Positions 31,507-42,118 of a DNA stretch of 64,000 bases are shown here, in pieces; position 1 is the stretch's first letter, and every line of letters begins with the position of its first letter. The position numbers were made by a program, and so were the translations under genes. Below the pieces are notes generated by a model. The model ran no database searches. It saw only the letters and a list, made by a program, of their open reading frames with translations, and was not told where the DNA came from. The stretch comes from Halisarca cf. caerulea. Taxonomy: Eukaryota; Porifera; Demospongiae; Chondrillida; Halisarcidae. Location: contig CAUJGJ010000434.1 in NCBI GenBank assembly GCA_963170055.1, positions 3,518,017-3,582,016 of the forward strand, written 5' to 3'.

Positions 31507-32859
31507 TCATATATACATTGCACCATGCAGCAATATCCATGCATGCATGTATCCTGTTTGAGTTGCAGTCACTGTCATGTTCAAGTAGGCTGTCGATTTC
31601 TTCTTCCCTTCAACTATTCCAAACATTTTCTCCTGCAGCATTTCCAGTGCTTCACGGACTTCAGAATGGTAGTGAAGACAAAAGGCATGACAAAAACCCA
31701 TAAGAACAATTAGCATAGAGAAAATACGACAGCCGATATTTGCCACCACAACTTTTCCCTCACAAATGAGTGAGCAACTTTTAACATCATAAATACTTCC
31801 AATTACTGCAATGTACGGGTCGTTCACTGATCTCATTTTAGTCAAGCACTGAGGCACACTCTAAAATTAAACAAAAGGAATAACATTATAATGTTACAGT
31901 TTCCTGCATGGCTCAAATTGCTATTCTGCTGTCTGTATGCATGTATGCAAGAACAACCTGTCCAGTGCAATGCAAAAAAGCTACATGATAAAACAATATT
32001 TATATATACCTCTGACACACAAATAACCCGGGAAAGCCTCTCGATAGTCTTCGACTTGTTCCCCTTGGGTTTCAGCTTCTCTACCAAAATAATCAGACAC
32101 TGCCAGGCCTTAGCTGTGACAAAATGGTTCAAGCAAATATTTAACATTCATTAATATTATGGGAAAAACATATATCTTCATGCAATCATACCATTTCCAG
32201 TTGCCAATGCTTGAGTACTTCCTTGAACTTTACTCTGTATGCCATATTCAATAATGGCTGGCATGATCTCCATATCCCACCTGCTATTCATTTCAGAACA
32301 CTGGTCATAGATAGCTCCCATATTGGTGAATGCAGTACCAGCTTTCAGAAACAGATCTTGCGCCAACTACAAGGGATTTGCAATTATATAATATATTATA
32401 TTGTACTGTTTTAAGTTGCATGCTGCATGATGCATGTATTACAATGTCATATTAATATATATTCAAATAAAGGATGCCCATCATGATAATTCTATTAAAT
32501 AAATATACACACACATATGCAGACATGCATGTATACATTAAATAACTCACAAATCTTGGATCTTTCAAGGATGGATATGTCTTAAACATTTCTTGGATAC
32601 GTGAGGAGGAATGCGCAATGCTACGTGATTCCTCTTGACGCGCACGAAAGGTTAGTGTCAGCAGCCGACAAACCTTGTCTTCGTCGAACTTTTTCTTTTG
32701 AATTTCCTTGCCAAGTTCCCTCAGATGTTCTGCTGTTGAATCATCATCATCCTCACAAGTCAATGTGGCACTTTTGTTTGCTTCTCTCCTTCTAGGTTCA
32801 TTTGTTTCACATCTATCATTGTTCTGAAACCACTTGAATATCTGGACACCCAGGCTGGC
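31507..32859 (-). CDS. SAMD3-like protein, 3' half (4 exons, inverted)
   Basis: Exons: 32859-32551, 32366-32192, 32113-32010, 31860-31507; lengths 309, 175, 104 and 354 nt, all phases joining, 313 codons plus stop. It begins LGVQIFKWFQNNDRC with an RRR basic patch, continues with VCRLLTLTFRARQEE and FKTYPSLKDPRF, and ends with the C-terminal SAMD3-type block (NDPYIAVIGSIYD, CEGKVVVANIG, HYHSEVREALEML). It has no SAM domain and no convincing own start (an ATG at 32892 would run through the predicted acceptor). With the plus-strand half it totals ~527 residues, close to the ~520 of vertebrate SAMD3. I read it as the second half of the neighbouring gene, inverted within an intron. A separate pseudogene or an assembly inversion are alternatives. 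Confidence 0.7.
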
Positions 32860-32944
32860 CTGCATTGTCAATGGAAAGAGTACAGCTGTCATAATCAGGC
32901 ATAATCATAAATTTTTCACAGTGTAAACAAATTTTTATTATATG

Positions 32945-33850
32945 AGAAGGAACGAGACAAGCATACAACTTCATGGCAGATACGGTCCATTCGAAACAGG
33001 CTCTCACATCCACGAAGGAACGAGACAAGCATACAACTCCGTGGCAGATACGGCCCATTCGAAACAGGCTCTCACATCCATGAAGGAACGAGACAAGCAT
33101 ACAACTTCATGGCAGATACGGTCCATTCGAAACAGGCTCTCACATCCACGAAGGAACGGGACAAGCATACAACTCCGTGGCAGATACGGCCCATTCGAAA
33201 CAGGCTCTCACATCCACGAAGGAACGGGACAAGCATACAACTCCGTGGCAGATACGGCCCATTCGAAACAGGCTCTCACATCCACGAAGGAACGGGACAA
33301 GCATACAACTCCGTGGCAGATACGGCCCATTCGAAACAGGCTCTCACATCCACGAAGGAACGAGACAAGCATACAACTCCGTGGCAGATACGGCCCATTC
33401 GAAACAGGCTCTCACATCCACGAAGGAACGGGACAAGCATACAACTCCGTGGCAGATACGGCCCATTCGAAACAGGCTCTCACATCCACGAAGGAACGGG
33501 ACAAGCATACAACTCCGTGGCAGATACGGCCCATTCGAAACAGGCTCTCACATCCACGAAGGAACGGGACAAGCATACAACTCCGTGGCAGATACGGCCC
33601 ATTCGAAACAGGCTCTCACATCCACGAAGGAACGGGACAAGCATACAACTCCGTGGCAGATACGGCCCATTCGAAACAGGCTCTCACATCCACGAAGGAA
33701 CGAGACAAGCATACAACTCCGTGGCAGATACGGCCCATTCGAAACAGGCTCTCACATCCACGAAGGAACGGGACAAGCATACAACTCCGTGGCAGATACG
33801 GCCCATTCGAAACAGGCTCTCACATCCACGAAGGAACGAGACAAGCATAC
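32945..33850 (+). repeat. 68-bp tandem array B, left part (plus orientation)
   Basis: About 13.4 units of the array A repeat in the opposite orientation. Units 1 and 3 carry a variant (CAACTTCATGGCAGATACGG with GTCC) shared with units in 38.1-39.5 kb. The array stops at CATAC where the retrotransposon is inserted and resumes in register at 38113. Confidence 0.95.
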
Positions 33851-33875
33851 CGGTATCTACATATGCCACGAAAAA

Positions 33876-34922
33876 ATGGCTGAAGGCGGGAAGTCAGCAA
33901 GGAAAGGGAGGAAACAAAAGCAATCAACTGACCACAAACTTCCTAGAACAAGTGACCGCAAGGCTAATCAAGCAATTTGCGCAATTTGCGAAGAGGAAAT
34001 TATAGACGCATCAAGCCAAACAACAGGTGAGGACGCTATATACTGTGACGGCCATTGCAAATCTTGGATACATCGTCGATGTGCAGGTCTATCTACGGCT
34101 AATTTCACAGTCGTCTCTCAATCTAAAGATCCATACTTCTGTCCTCATTGCCGTCTCGAAACAGCTGTAGAGAAATTGGCCCAATTAGAAATTCAACTAG
34201 AACATCTGGTTGACCGGGTTGAACGCTCTAAACCTAAACCGACACCGACCACATCTTCCTCACCCCCTATCCCGGTCCATCCCGACAATAATTCAGTTTC
34301 ATCAAATACGGCCCCAAGTCTACCCACGACGACCAATTCCTCGTCCAGAGAGACAACTAGCCAACCAACTACCACTACTGCTCCTTCCGCGCCATCTAAA
34401 TTCAACGTTGTGGTCTACGGTATCGAAGAATGTCCAAAAGGCACACACTTTTCTCAAAGACAACTTAAAGATACCGAAAATGTAGCAAACTTTTTCGAAA
34501 CCTTCTGCCCTCAAATATCCGATCAATCCATACGGGACACCGTCAGGCTAGGCAAATTCCGAGAAGAAGCAGTTCGACCAATTTTGGTCACGATGGCGAG
34601 GGTATGTGATGCCTCCACGTTACTATCAAACAGACGAAGCATCGCACCAAGCTCCAAAGCATCTCTGAAACCCCACATGTCTCATGAACAACGCAAGGTA
34701 GAAAGCATTCTCCTCCAAGAACGTCGCCGACTAATTGATTCAGGCAAGGAACGATCTAGTATCAAAATAAAAGGTAATCGACTTTATCTTCACAACCTCG
34801 AACATGGTCGCGTGGAAAATAATCAATTTGTCCCTCTTTCACCAACGCCCTCAACCTCTACCACAACCACAAACGAAACTGAATCGGATCAAACCCCAAA
34901 TCAAAATGACTCCCCAAACTGA
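33876..34922 (+). CDS. retrotransposon ORF1, PHD-finger protein (copy 2)
   Basis: 348 aa from the ATG that follows CCACGAAAAA; the start MAEGGK matches copy 1. The PHD finger is CAIC ... DGHC ... WIHRRC ... CPHC. A short predicted helix (LAQLEIQLEHLVDRVE), a Pro/Ser/Thr linker and the conserved RRM-like core (FNVVVYGIEE, ILLQERRRLI) follow. The upstream array is open in this frame, so a longer frame from 33177 exists, but the array residues are not part of the protein. ORF1 ends at TGA 34920-34922, followed in frame by CTG and ORF2. Confidence 0.87.
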   Translation: MAEGGKSARKGRKQKQSTDHKLPRTSDRKANQAICAICEEEIIDASSQTTGEDAIYCDGHCKSWIHRRCAGLSTANFTVVSQSKDPYFCPHCRLETAVEKLAQLEIQLEHLVDRVERSKPKPTPTTSSSPPIPVHPDNNSVSSNTAPSLPTTTNSSSRETTSQPTTTTAPSAPSKFNVVVYGIEECPKGTHFSQRQLKDTENVANFFETFCPQISDQSIRDTVRLGKFREEAVRPILVTMARVCDASTLLSNRRSIAPSSKASLKPHMSHEQRKVESILLQERRRLIDSGKERSSIKIKGNRLYLHNLEHGRVENNQFVPLSPTPSTSTTTTNETESDQTPNQNDSPN

Positions 34923-37832
34923 CTGCCTCACGAACATGCCTCTATTGCCTTATGGAATGCCAGAAGTCTGAAAAACAAGTTGTCTTATTTCCAATCCCTA
35001 GTATACAGCCAATCTATTGATATATTTGCAATCACTGAATCTTGGTTATCTGATGACATTTACGATCTAGAAATATTGCCAACTAACTACAATATCTACA
35101 GACGTGATAGAAATGCCCGTGGAGGTGGTGTACTCTTAGCAGTTTCCAATAAACTTGCATCAAAGATCTCGTATGTCTCTACATCCATTGAACTTTTATC
35201 AGTCGAAATCACTCTGCCCTCAAATCAAACTATTATGTTCTGCTGTATGTATGCACCCCCCTCTTCCGAAAGGTCCTACTTCCAAGATCTTTTCCATTAC
35301 CTCCAACATATTTCAAACGGGGCTCGTGTCATCCTTGTTGGCGATATGAACTTGCCTGATGTAAACTGGGAGCAAATGTCTGCAAGTTCATCAGTTAGTG
35401 AATTCTTTTGTGACTCGATGTTCTCCCTCAATCTGATACAGTTAATTAACGAATCTACTCACATTCAAGGAAATACACTAGACACCATCATAACTAATGA
35501 GCCAGAGGAAATCTATGACATCATAATCCACGATCAAAGACAAACACGCTCAGACCATTACCTAATCACATTCAATATTCAATTCAACAGGAACGCAAAC
35601 AATTTCAACTCAACATCCAGAACAGGTATAAAAAAAATCCAGCTATTCGCAAAAACCAAATCCCATGAACTACTTGAATTTCTACAACGTGCAGATTTCC
35701 ACAGTTTCCCCAGGAATAATAGTCTAGCAGACTGTGTCAACTCCATGTGGTCTACCCTTGCAGAAATTTTACGAGAAGCCTTGACTAAATTTGTGCCAGT
35801 TATCTCAATTCCTCTCAATACCTCATTGCCACGGTACTTCACGCCAAAAATAAGACACCAAATAAACATCATTCGCTCACTCAAACGATCAATCAGGATC
35901 AACCCAACTCCCCATCGTATTGCCAAGCTTTCAATGCTAGAAAACAATCTGCAATCTCTAATAGACACCACCAAACATGCCTATGAAACCAGACTTACTG
36001 TAACTTTCCACCATGAGCCAAGGAAACTCTACTCGTACCTCAAGCACACATCATCATCCCAATCTATACCTCACGCTGTTCATCATAAGTCCATAACATA
36101 CAACACCCCTACAGACAAAGCCAGAGCTTTCAATGATTATTTCAATTCCATATTCACAAGAAGAACTGCTGCTGCAGCACCAAATACCACTCTAGACTGT
36201 GACACCTTCCCATCCCCCCCAAATCACATCAGTCAGGTAACCATAACCAGTGAAGATGTCTGTTCTGCCCTTTCTCACTTAGAAGTAAACAAGGCTATGG
36301 GACATGACAGAATTCCTCCATATCTTTTGAAAAATTTTGCTCCACCACTTCTAGAACCGATAACCCTCCTTTTCAACCAATGCTTGGTCAACATGCGTAT
36401 ACCCATAGACTGGAAAATCCACAAAATTTGCCCCATCTACAAATCAGGTGACAAAACAAATATTTCAAATTACCGCCCAATCTCCCTTCTGCCCATTCTA
36501 TCAAAAGTTTTTGAATCAATAATGTACAACAAAATAATTGACTTCATACATCCACGAATCTCCAAACTTCAATATGGCTTCACAAAAGGTCGATCATGTT
36601 TATCCCAGTTGCTGACCTCATATTCCCGAATCATCAACTTGGCAGACCAGGGACTATCTTCAGATGTCATTTTCCTAGATTTCTCTAAAGCGTTTGACAC
36701 TGTTCCACACCCAGAGCTATTGTACAAACTTTGGTGTTTTGGTATCACGGGTCCCTTGTGGCAATTATTCAAGGACTATCTCAGTAACCGAGTCCACTTC
36801 ATTGAAATTGATGATGCATCTTCAAGTGTCCTACCTGTACTATCTGGAGTACCCCAGGGTAGCATCTTAGGCCCAATTCTTTTTCTAATCTACATCAATG
36901 ACCTACCTCATTCTATCACAAATTCCTCAGTTTACCTATTTGCCGATGATACCAAATTTATCAATGCTTCAAGCAACTTCTCGTTGTTACAATCTGATAT
37001 TGATTCATTACAGCAATGGTGTCTTGAATGGAAAATAAACCTAAACCTCTCCAAATGTATCTGTCTCCAATTTAGCTTCTCGAATTCCGCATCCACAAAC
37101 TATGTCATGCATACTGATTCTACTACATTAGAACTGTCATCCTCTTCTTGCCACCGAGATCTAGGAATAATAGTTTGCAACAACCTCTCATGGTGTGCTC
37201 AATACAAATCAATGTGTTCATCTGCATATCGCACTTTGAATTTCATCAAACGACTGTTCCAAGCCTCTCCCGCATCAATATATCTCAAAAAATCTCTGTA
37301 TATCTCACTTGTACGATCAAAATTAACTTACTGCTCACAGTTGTGGAGACCCCACTTCATCAAAGATATTGCAATTCTAGAAAATGTTCAGCGCCGTGCA
37401 ACCAAATTCATCTTAAATAACTACACATCAGACTACAAAGAACGATTAACCGCACTACAACTTCTCCCACTAATGTACTGGTATGAGCTTCAGGATCTTC
37501 TATTTTTCATCAAATGCCTCAAAGATCCACCAGATAATTTCAACGTCTCTGATTATGTATCCTTTGTAACTACATCAACCCGAGGTGGAAGGAGCAACAA
37601 GTTGATATACAACCACACACGCACAACTAGAGCTAGACACTTTTACTTCAACCGCATCGTACGATTATGGAACGCCATGCCCTTTATCAACCTGCATTTA
37701 CCATTTCATTCTATCAAGAAATATCTAATCAAAATCTTCTACATCAAATTCAACGCAAACTTCAATCCTAATTGTACCTGTACTTTTCATGTTGTCTGTC
37801 CTTGTTCACAGTGTCACTCTGCTCATCCTTGA
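34923..37832 (+). CDS. retrotransposon ORF2, endonuclease and RT (copy 2)
   Basis: 969 codons in the same frame as ORF1. The endonuclease starts at about residue 11 (LWNARS) with TESWL, GDMNLP and SDHYLI. The RT has NYRPISLLPILSKV, LDFSKAFDTVPH, GVPQGSILGP and FADD. The C-terminal Cys cluster CTCTFHVVCPCSQC matches copy 1. There is no ATG before the endonuclease core; the first in-frame ATG follows the TESWL and GGGVLL segments. All recognisable catalytic motifs are present and no stop interrupts the frame, so the copy could be active. Confidence 0.9.
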   Translation: MPHEHASIALWNARSLKNKLSYFQSLVYSQSIDIFAITESWLSDDIYDLEILPTNYNIYRRDRNARGGGVLLAVSNKLASKISYVSTSIELLSVEITLPSNQTIMFCCMYAPPSSERSYFQDLFHYLQHISNGARVILVGDMNLPDVNWEQMSASSSVSEFFCDSMFSLNLIQLINESTHIQGNTLDTIITNEPEEIYDIIIHDQRQTRSDHYLITFNIQFNRNANNFNSTSRTGIKKIQLFAKTKSHELLEFLQRADFHSFPRNNSLADCVNSMWSTLAEILREALTKFVPVISIPLNTSLPRYFTPKIRHQINIIRSLKRSIRINPTPHRIAKLSMLENNLQSLIDTTKHAYETRLTVTFHHEPRKLYSYLKHTSSSQSIPHAVHHKSITYNTPTDKARAFNDYFNSIFTRRTAAAAPNTTLDCDTFPSPPNHISQVTITSEDVCSALSHLEVNKAMGHDRIPPYLLKNFAPPLLEPITLLFNQCLVNMRIPIDWKIHKICPIYKSGDKTNISNYRPISLLPILSKVFESIMYNKIIDFIHPRISKLQYGFTKGRSCLSQLLTSYSRIINLADQGLSSDVIFLDFSKAFDTVPHPELLYKLWCFGITGPLWQLFKDYLSNRVHFIEIDDASSSVLPVLSGVPQGSILGPILFLIYINDLPHSITNSSVYLFADDTKFINASSNFSLLQSDIDSLQQWCLEWKINLNLSKCICLQFSFSNSASTNYVMHTDSTTLELSSSSCHRDLGIIVCNNLSWCAQYKSMCSSAYRTLNFIKRLFQASPASIYLKKSLYISLVRSKLTYCSQLWRPHFIKDIAILENVQRRATKFILNNYTSDYKERLTALQLLPLMYWYELQDLLFFIKCLKDPPDNFNVSDYVSFVTTSTRGGRSNKLIYNHTRTTRARHFYFNRIVRLWNAMPFINLHLPFHSIKKYLIKIFYIKFNANFNPNCTCTFHVVCPCSQCHSAHP

Positions 37833-38112
37833 TTACATGTAACTTAGTAAAGTCATTCCACACATCCACTTCATTTTCATTTCCTGCATGTCCATCCCTT
37901 CTTGTATTTAAATGGCCTCACATGACACACACTCTTATTTCAAGCTGTTTACTACATCTCTCAATTACGATGGCCAATTTTGTACCACAGATAGGCTGCA
38001 TCACATCATGATGACAGACCTTCAGCCACACCCCTTAAATCAACCCATAAACATTACAACATCTCTCATGTACATTATTGTCGGCTGTAAAGCATATATA
38101 ATAATAATAATA

Positions 38113-39463
38113 ATACAACTCCGTGGCAGATACGGTCCATTCGAAACAGGCTCTCACATCCACGAAGGAACGAGACAAGCATACAACTCCGTGGCAGATA
38201 CGGCCCATTCGAAACAGGCTCTCACATCCACGAAGGAACGCGACAAGCATACAACTCCGTGGCAGATACGGCCCATTCGAAACAGGCTCTCACATCCATG
38301 AAGGAACGAGACAAGCATACAACTTCATGGCAGATACGGTCCATTCGAAACAGGCTCTCACATCCACGAAGGAACGGGACAAGCATACAACTCCGTGGCA
38401 GATACGGCCCATTCGAAACAGGCTCTCACATCCACGAAGGAACGGGACAAGCATACAACTCCGTGGCAGATACGGCCCATTCGAAACAGGCTCTCACATC
38501 CACGAAGGAACGGGACAAGCATACAACTCCGTGGCAGATACGGCCCATTCGAAACAGGCTCTCACATCCACGAAGGAACGAGACAAGCATACAACTCCGT
38601 GGCAGATACGGCCCATTCGAAACAGGCTCTCACATCCACGAAGGAACGGGACAAGCATACAACTCCGTGGCAGATACGGCCCATTCGAAACAGGCTCTCA
38701 CATCCACGAAGGAACGGGACAAGCATACAACTCCGTGGCAGATACGGCCCATTCGAAACAGGCTCTCACACCCACGAAGGAACGGGACAAGCATACAACT
38801 CCGTGGCAGATACGGCCCATTCGAAACAGGCTCTCACATCCACGAAGGAACGAGACAAGCATACAACTCCGTGGCAGATACGGCCCATTCGAAACAGGCT
38901 CTCACATCCACGAAGGAACGGGACAAGCATACAACTCCGTGGCAGATACGGCCCATTCGAAACAGGCTCTCACATCCACGAAGGAACGAGACAAGCATAC
39001 AACTTCATGGCAGATACGGTCCATTCGAAACAGGCTCTCACATCCACGAAGGAACGCGACAAGCATACAACTCCGTGGCAGATACGGCCCATTCGAAACA
39101 GGCTCTCACATCCACGAAGGAACGCGACAAGCATACAACTCCGTGGCAGATACGGCCCATTCGAAACAGGCTCTCACATCCACGAAGGAACGAGACAAGC
39201 ATACAACTCCGTGGCAGATACGGCCCATTCGAAACAGGCTCTCACATCCACGAAGGAACGAGACAAGCATACAACTTCATGGCAGATACGGTCCATTCGA
39301 AACAATCTCTCACATCCACGAAGGAACGGGACAAGCATACAACTCCGTGGCAGATACGGCCCATTCGAAACAGGCTCTCACATCCACGAAGGAACGAGAC
39401 AAGCACACAACTCCGTGGCAGATACGGCCCATTCGAAACAGGCTCTCACATCCACGAAGGAAC
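38113..39463 (+). repeat. 68-bp tandem array B, right part (plus orientation)
   Basis: About 20 more 68-bp units continuing the array broken by the retrotransposon. Variant units (TTCATGGCAGATACGG; GAACGCGAC) are interspersed. The right edge is abrupt: CACGAAGGAAC is followed by CACTAGAAAAA at 39464, the same 11-mer that bounds array A. Confidence 0.95.
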
Positions 39464-40132
39464 CACTAGAAAAAAAATCTACTAATTTTGAGCTAAAATC
39501 TACTTATTTTTAGTGATTTTATGTACTTGCTGTGGTGAGCCATGTAACTAGCTAAAATTTAGTGCTATACACTTGAAATAAGTCCGAAAAGCTAATTATC
39601 ACTGCCCTACACTTATTACTAGCTATGCAACTGAGATCTCAATTTAAGTGTATGCAGCATTGTATTTAGACTTCATACTACTTATATCCAAGTCATGCAT
39701 TGTCTCAAGTATAGGTCTCATGTACTCACTTAAAGTTAAACTTAAAGTCCTTATCTATAGACAAAGTCAATCATGCAGGCTTACATTGTATGTCGTTTTA
39801 CTCAGAAATACACAGTAACTCAATTAGCAATCAATTAATGGATTCTAAAAACCTTTAATACAAATGTAAATAAAGATTATCATAATATGATCATATTTGA
39901 TTATGGTGTAGGAAATAAGGCATGACGTATTAAATAAACTCAAAGTTATACACATTACTGCGTGCACATCGTTAATCATGGATCTCCGAATGGTTCCCAC
40001 TCACAGGTCAATTGTGTTTGGTCATCATCTATTGAAATATTCAGATCTGCTTCCTCCTCCTCCTGAGTGTGTAAAGTCACATTTTTCTTGGAACTGATAC
40101 AAGAGATGGCACGTGCCATACTATGTGCAGTA
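39464..40132. other. CACTA-type end-like sequence and AT-rich region
   Basis: It starts CACTAGAAAAA, then AT-rich DNA with many short words (GAGCTAAAATC, TTTTTAGTG, AATTTAAGTG, ACTTAAAG) in both orientations. It may be the end of a second CACTA-type element or a displaced end of the first. No coding region was recognised; it ends at the TA before MITE copy 2. Confidence 0.4.
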
Positions 40133-41092
40133 CAGTGAAACCTGTCTAATCCGACACTCTATGGGACTGGAAAAAAATGTCGGATTAGGAGGTTGTCGGA
40201 TTACAGAGGGTTAGGGTTTGGGTTAGAATTTTGATTCGCTATTACAACTGAGTCCGATTATTGCGTCACAGTGTTTGCTAGTAGAGAGGTTTAGCACTAC
40301 GTTAATGTCCTGCATTATGACCCGAAACCAACCACCTGGTGACGTCGACTGCAACTGCATCGCCTGATCCCTGTAACCGCATACTGTACCCGGTTCCGCT
40401 GCCTGCCTTGGATGAGATAAGGCATAAGTTCCTAGCAGCTTATAGCCTCAAAGTGCTTTAAAGCTGGCGGAAGGCCAGGGTATGCGGTATCAGCTAAGCC
40501 CCTTACCTGCTCAGGAAAGGGGGGGACTACACTACACGATTGACTCCCCTGAATGATGTCTTTACCCTCATGGGATGAGCACCCAGGCAGATTTGAAGTG
40601 CAGTGCTGTCAAAGCACAGCTATATGCATGACAAGGAATCAGGATGTTGTTAATGCTAATGCTACTGATATGATTCCCGCAATGGGGATCTATCGAAGAA
40701 CCTATCCACTTGATTTGTCTATAACATCCGAGTAGATTAATAGTGTATTACCCTTGACATCATTCCTAGAGATATAAACCCGCATGCTTTGGGGGATGAA
40801 ATGGAAACCCATTACCATACCGCCACGAGCTGCACCGACTTGAGTGAAACCACCCTGTGGCAAGAGGAGGGGCAACTCCCCCCAAAGCAGAAATTACTTG
40901 AACTCCAAAACGAGATCACCGTAGAAACTGTACGGATTTTTTTTTTTTTTTTTTTTTAACGTGACACATCATAAATGTATTAATAATATAAGAAATTGTA
41001 CATACATGAGACCATGACAATGATTAAGATGGTTGGGGGTAACTAACTGGTGATTGCACTACATACAGTGAAGAACATGGTGTTGTGTATTG

Positions 41093-42118
41093 TTAGGGAT
41101 GCCCTCTAGCCAGCTCGGAGCAGACTGCTGCCAGTTCCGCCCGTGGAGTATGCAAATACAGCTGATATGCCGAGCTGTCCCACCTGCCCAACATCTTGAT
41201 CTTAGCATCTGAGATGCCCACTTGGAGAGCTGTGGTTGCAGCCCCAATGCGGAAGCTGTGACCACTATATTTGTCCACCTCGAAGCCCCGAGAAGAGAGT
41301 GCTGATCTTACTCTAGACACTAAGAGGGAACGAGTCAGTGGGATTCCATTGGAAAGGACAAATAGAGGCCCCTTGCTGGTGCCCCTGGCAGACAGATATT
41401 CCAGTAAAGCGGACACTGGACACAGAGATGTACCTGTGCGAGACAGGTAAATATCGACACCTTTGCCAAATTGGTCGGTTTTGGACACCTTTATGTGGAG
41501 CACTATTGTGGAGACCACAGACTGCGAACGACATACCGACACATCGTCCAGGGTTAGATGCTTGCATGGGTCAAAGGCGGTGACTGACGGTACAGTAAAT
41601 TCTGTACAACGAAGGAAACCAAAGAACCCAGTGCAGGCTGCTGCCCACAGCATGCGGCAGTCTTGAGAGATGGGGTGGGTGCTCCAGGCGACTTTCAGGT
41701 GTGACAACACAATAGGAGTGATAGGCAGGCGAGACTTTATGGCACCTACTTTGCACCGCTTAATCCCTCTAAGGACAAGTTCCACCCTAGGGGTATACAG
41801 TTGATGATTAGGAATGCCCGCATGTATGAGCAGGTTACGAATAGCAGCTAAGTAATTTTTGATGGTAGATGGAGACAGGTTATCTAATCCAAGCTGAGAG
41901 ATGAACAGGAGGAGGGTATGTTCTGTGGGTGGTATAGGTTGGAGGTTATGCTTAGAGCAGAAGGATAAATAACGCTTTTGACCTGAAGAGTAGCATTTCT
42001 GTGTGGTAGAGGCTAAACCGTGCGAATAAAATTGGTGAAGCGCACTCTCCACTCTTTTGAGGTCCAATCGGGCCTCGCTAGAACAAGGAGGGACCAGAGG
42101 TCGGCTGAGATGATGCAT
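41093..42118 (-). CDS. tyrosine recombinase (DIRS integrase)
   Basis: 341 aa. The N-terminal core-binding part is SALHQFYSHGLASTTQKCYS and the following helices. The catalytic domain has the first Arg at FFGFLRCTEF, HSFRIGAATT for the H-x-x-R motif, and LGRWDSSAYQLYL with the nucleophilic Tyr. This enzyme would join the circular cDNA to the target by strand exchange. The frame is intact and overlaps the end of the RT/RNase H frame by ~106 bp, a usual arrangement in DIRS elements. Confidence 0.9.
   Translation of the reverse strand: MHHLSRPLVPPCSSEARLDLKRVESALHQFYSHGLASTTQKCYSSGQKRYLSFCSKHNLQPIPPTEHTLLLFISQLGLDNLSPSTIKNYLAAIRNLLIHAGIPNHQLYTPRVELVLRGIKRCKVGAIKSRLPITPIVLSHLKVAWSTHPISQDCRMLWAAACTGFFGFLRCTEFTVPSVTAFDPCKHLTLDDVSVCRSQSVVSTIVLHIKVSKTDQFGKGVDIYLSRTGTSLCPVSALLEYLSARGTSKGPLFVLSNGIPLTRSLLVSRVRSALSSRGFEVDKYSGHSFRIGAATTALQVGISDAKIKMLGRWDSSAYQLYLHTPRAELAAVCSELARGHP

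Larger units (their letters stand above)
33851..38112 (+). mobile_element. non-LTR retrotransposon copy 2, apparently intact, inserted in array B
   Basis: The repeat unit AAGCATACAACTCC is split: the left array ends ATAC (33847-33850) and the right array restarts ATACAACTCC at 38113, giving a probable 4-bp target duplication, although the right copy overlaps the (TAA)n tail. The element has a leader of only ~25 nt, ORF1, an in-frame TGA, ORF2 and a 3' UTR ending GGCTGTAAAG plus (TAA)n. Both frames are open over their whole length. It is the same family type as 9.5-13.8 kb but strongly diverged, so the two represent different subfamilies. Confidence 0.9.

Noticed and set aside
33177..33875. 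N-terminal extension of the copy 2 ORF1 into the satellite (581-codon frame)
   Set aside because: The 68-bp array happens to be open in the ORF1 frame; copy 1 starts at the equivalent ATG without it.
39464..39515. A 52-bp mini-element CACTAG...TTTTTAGTG beside array B
   Set aside because: The ends match only loosely and AT-rich DNA gives such pairs easily.
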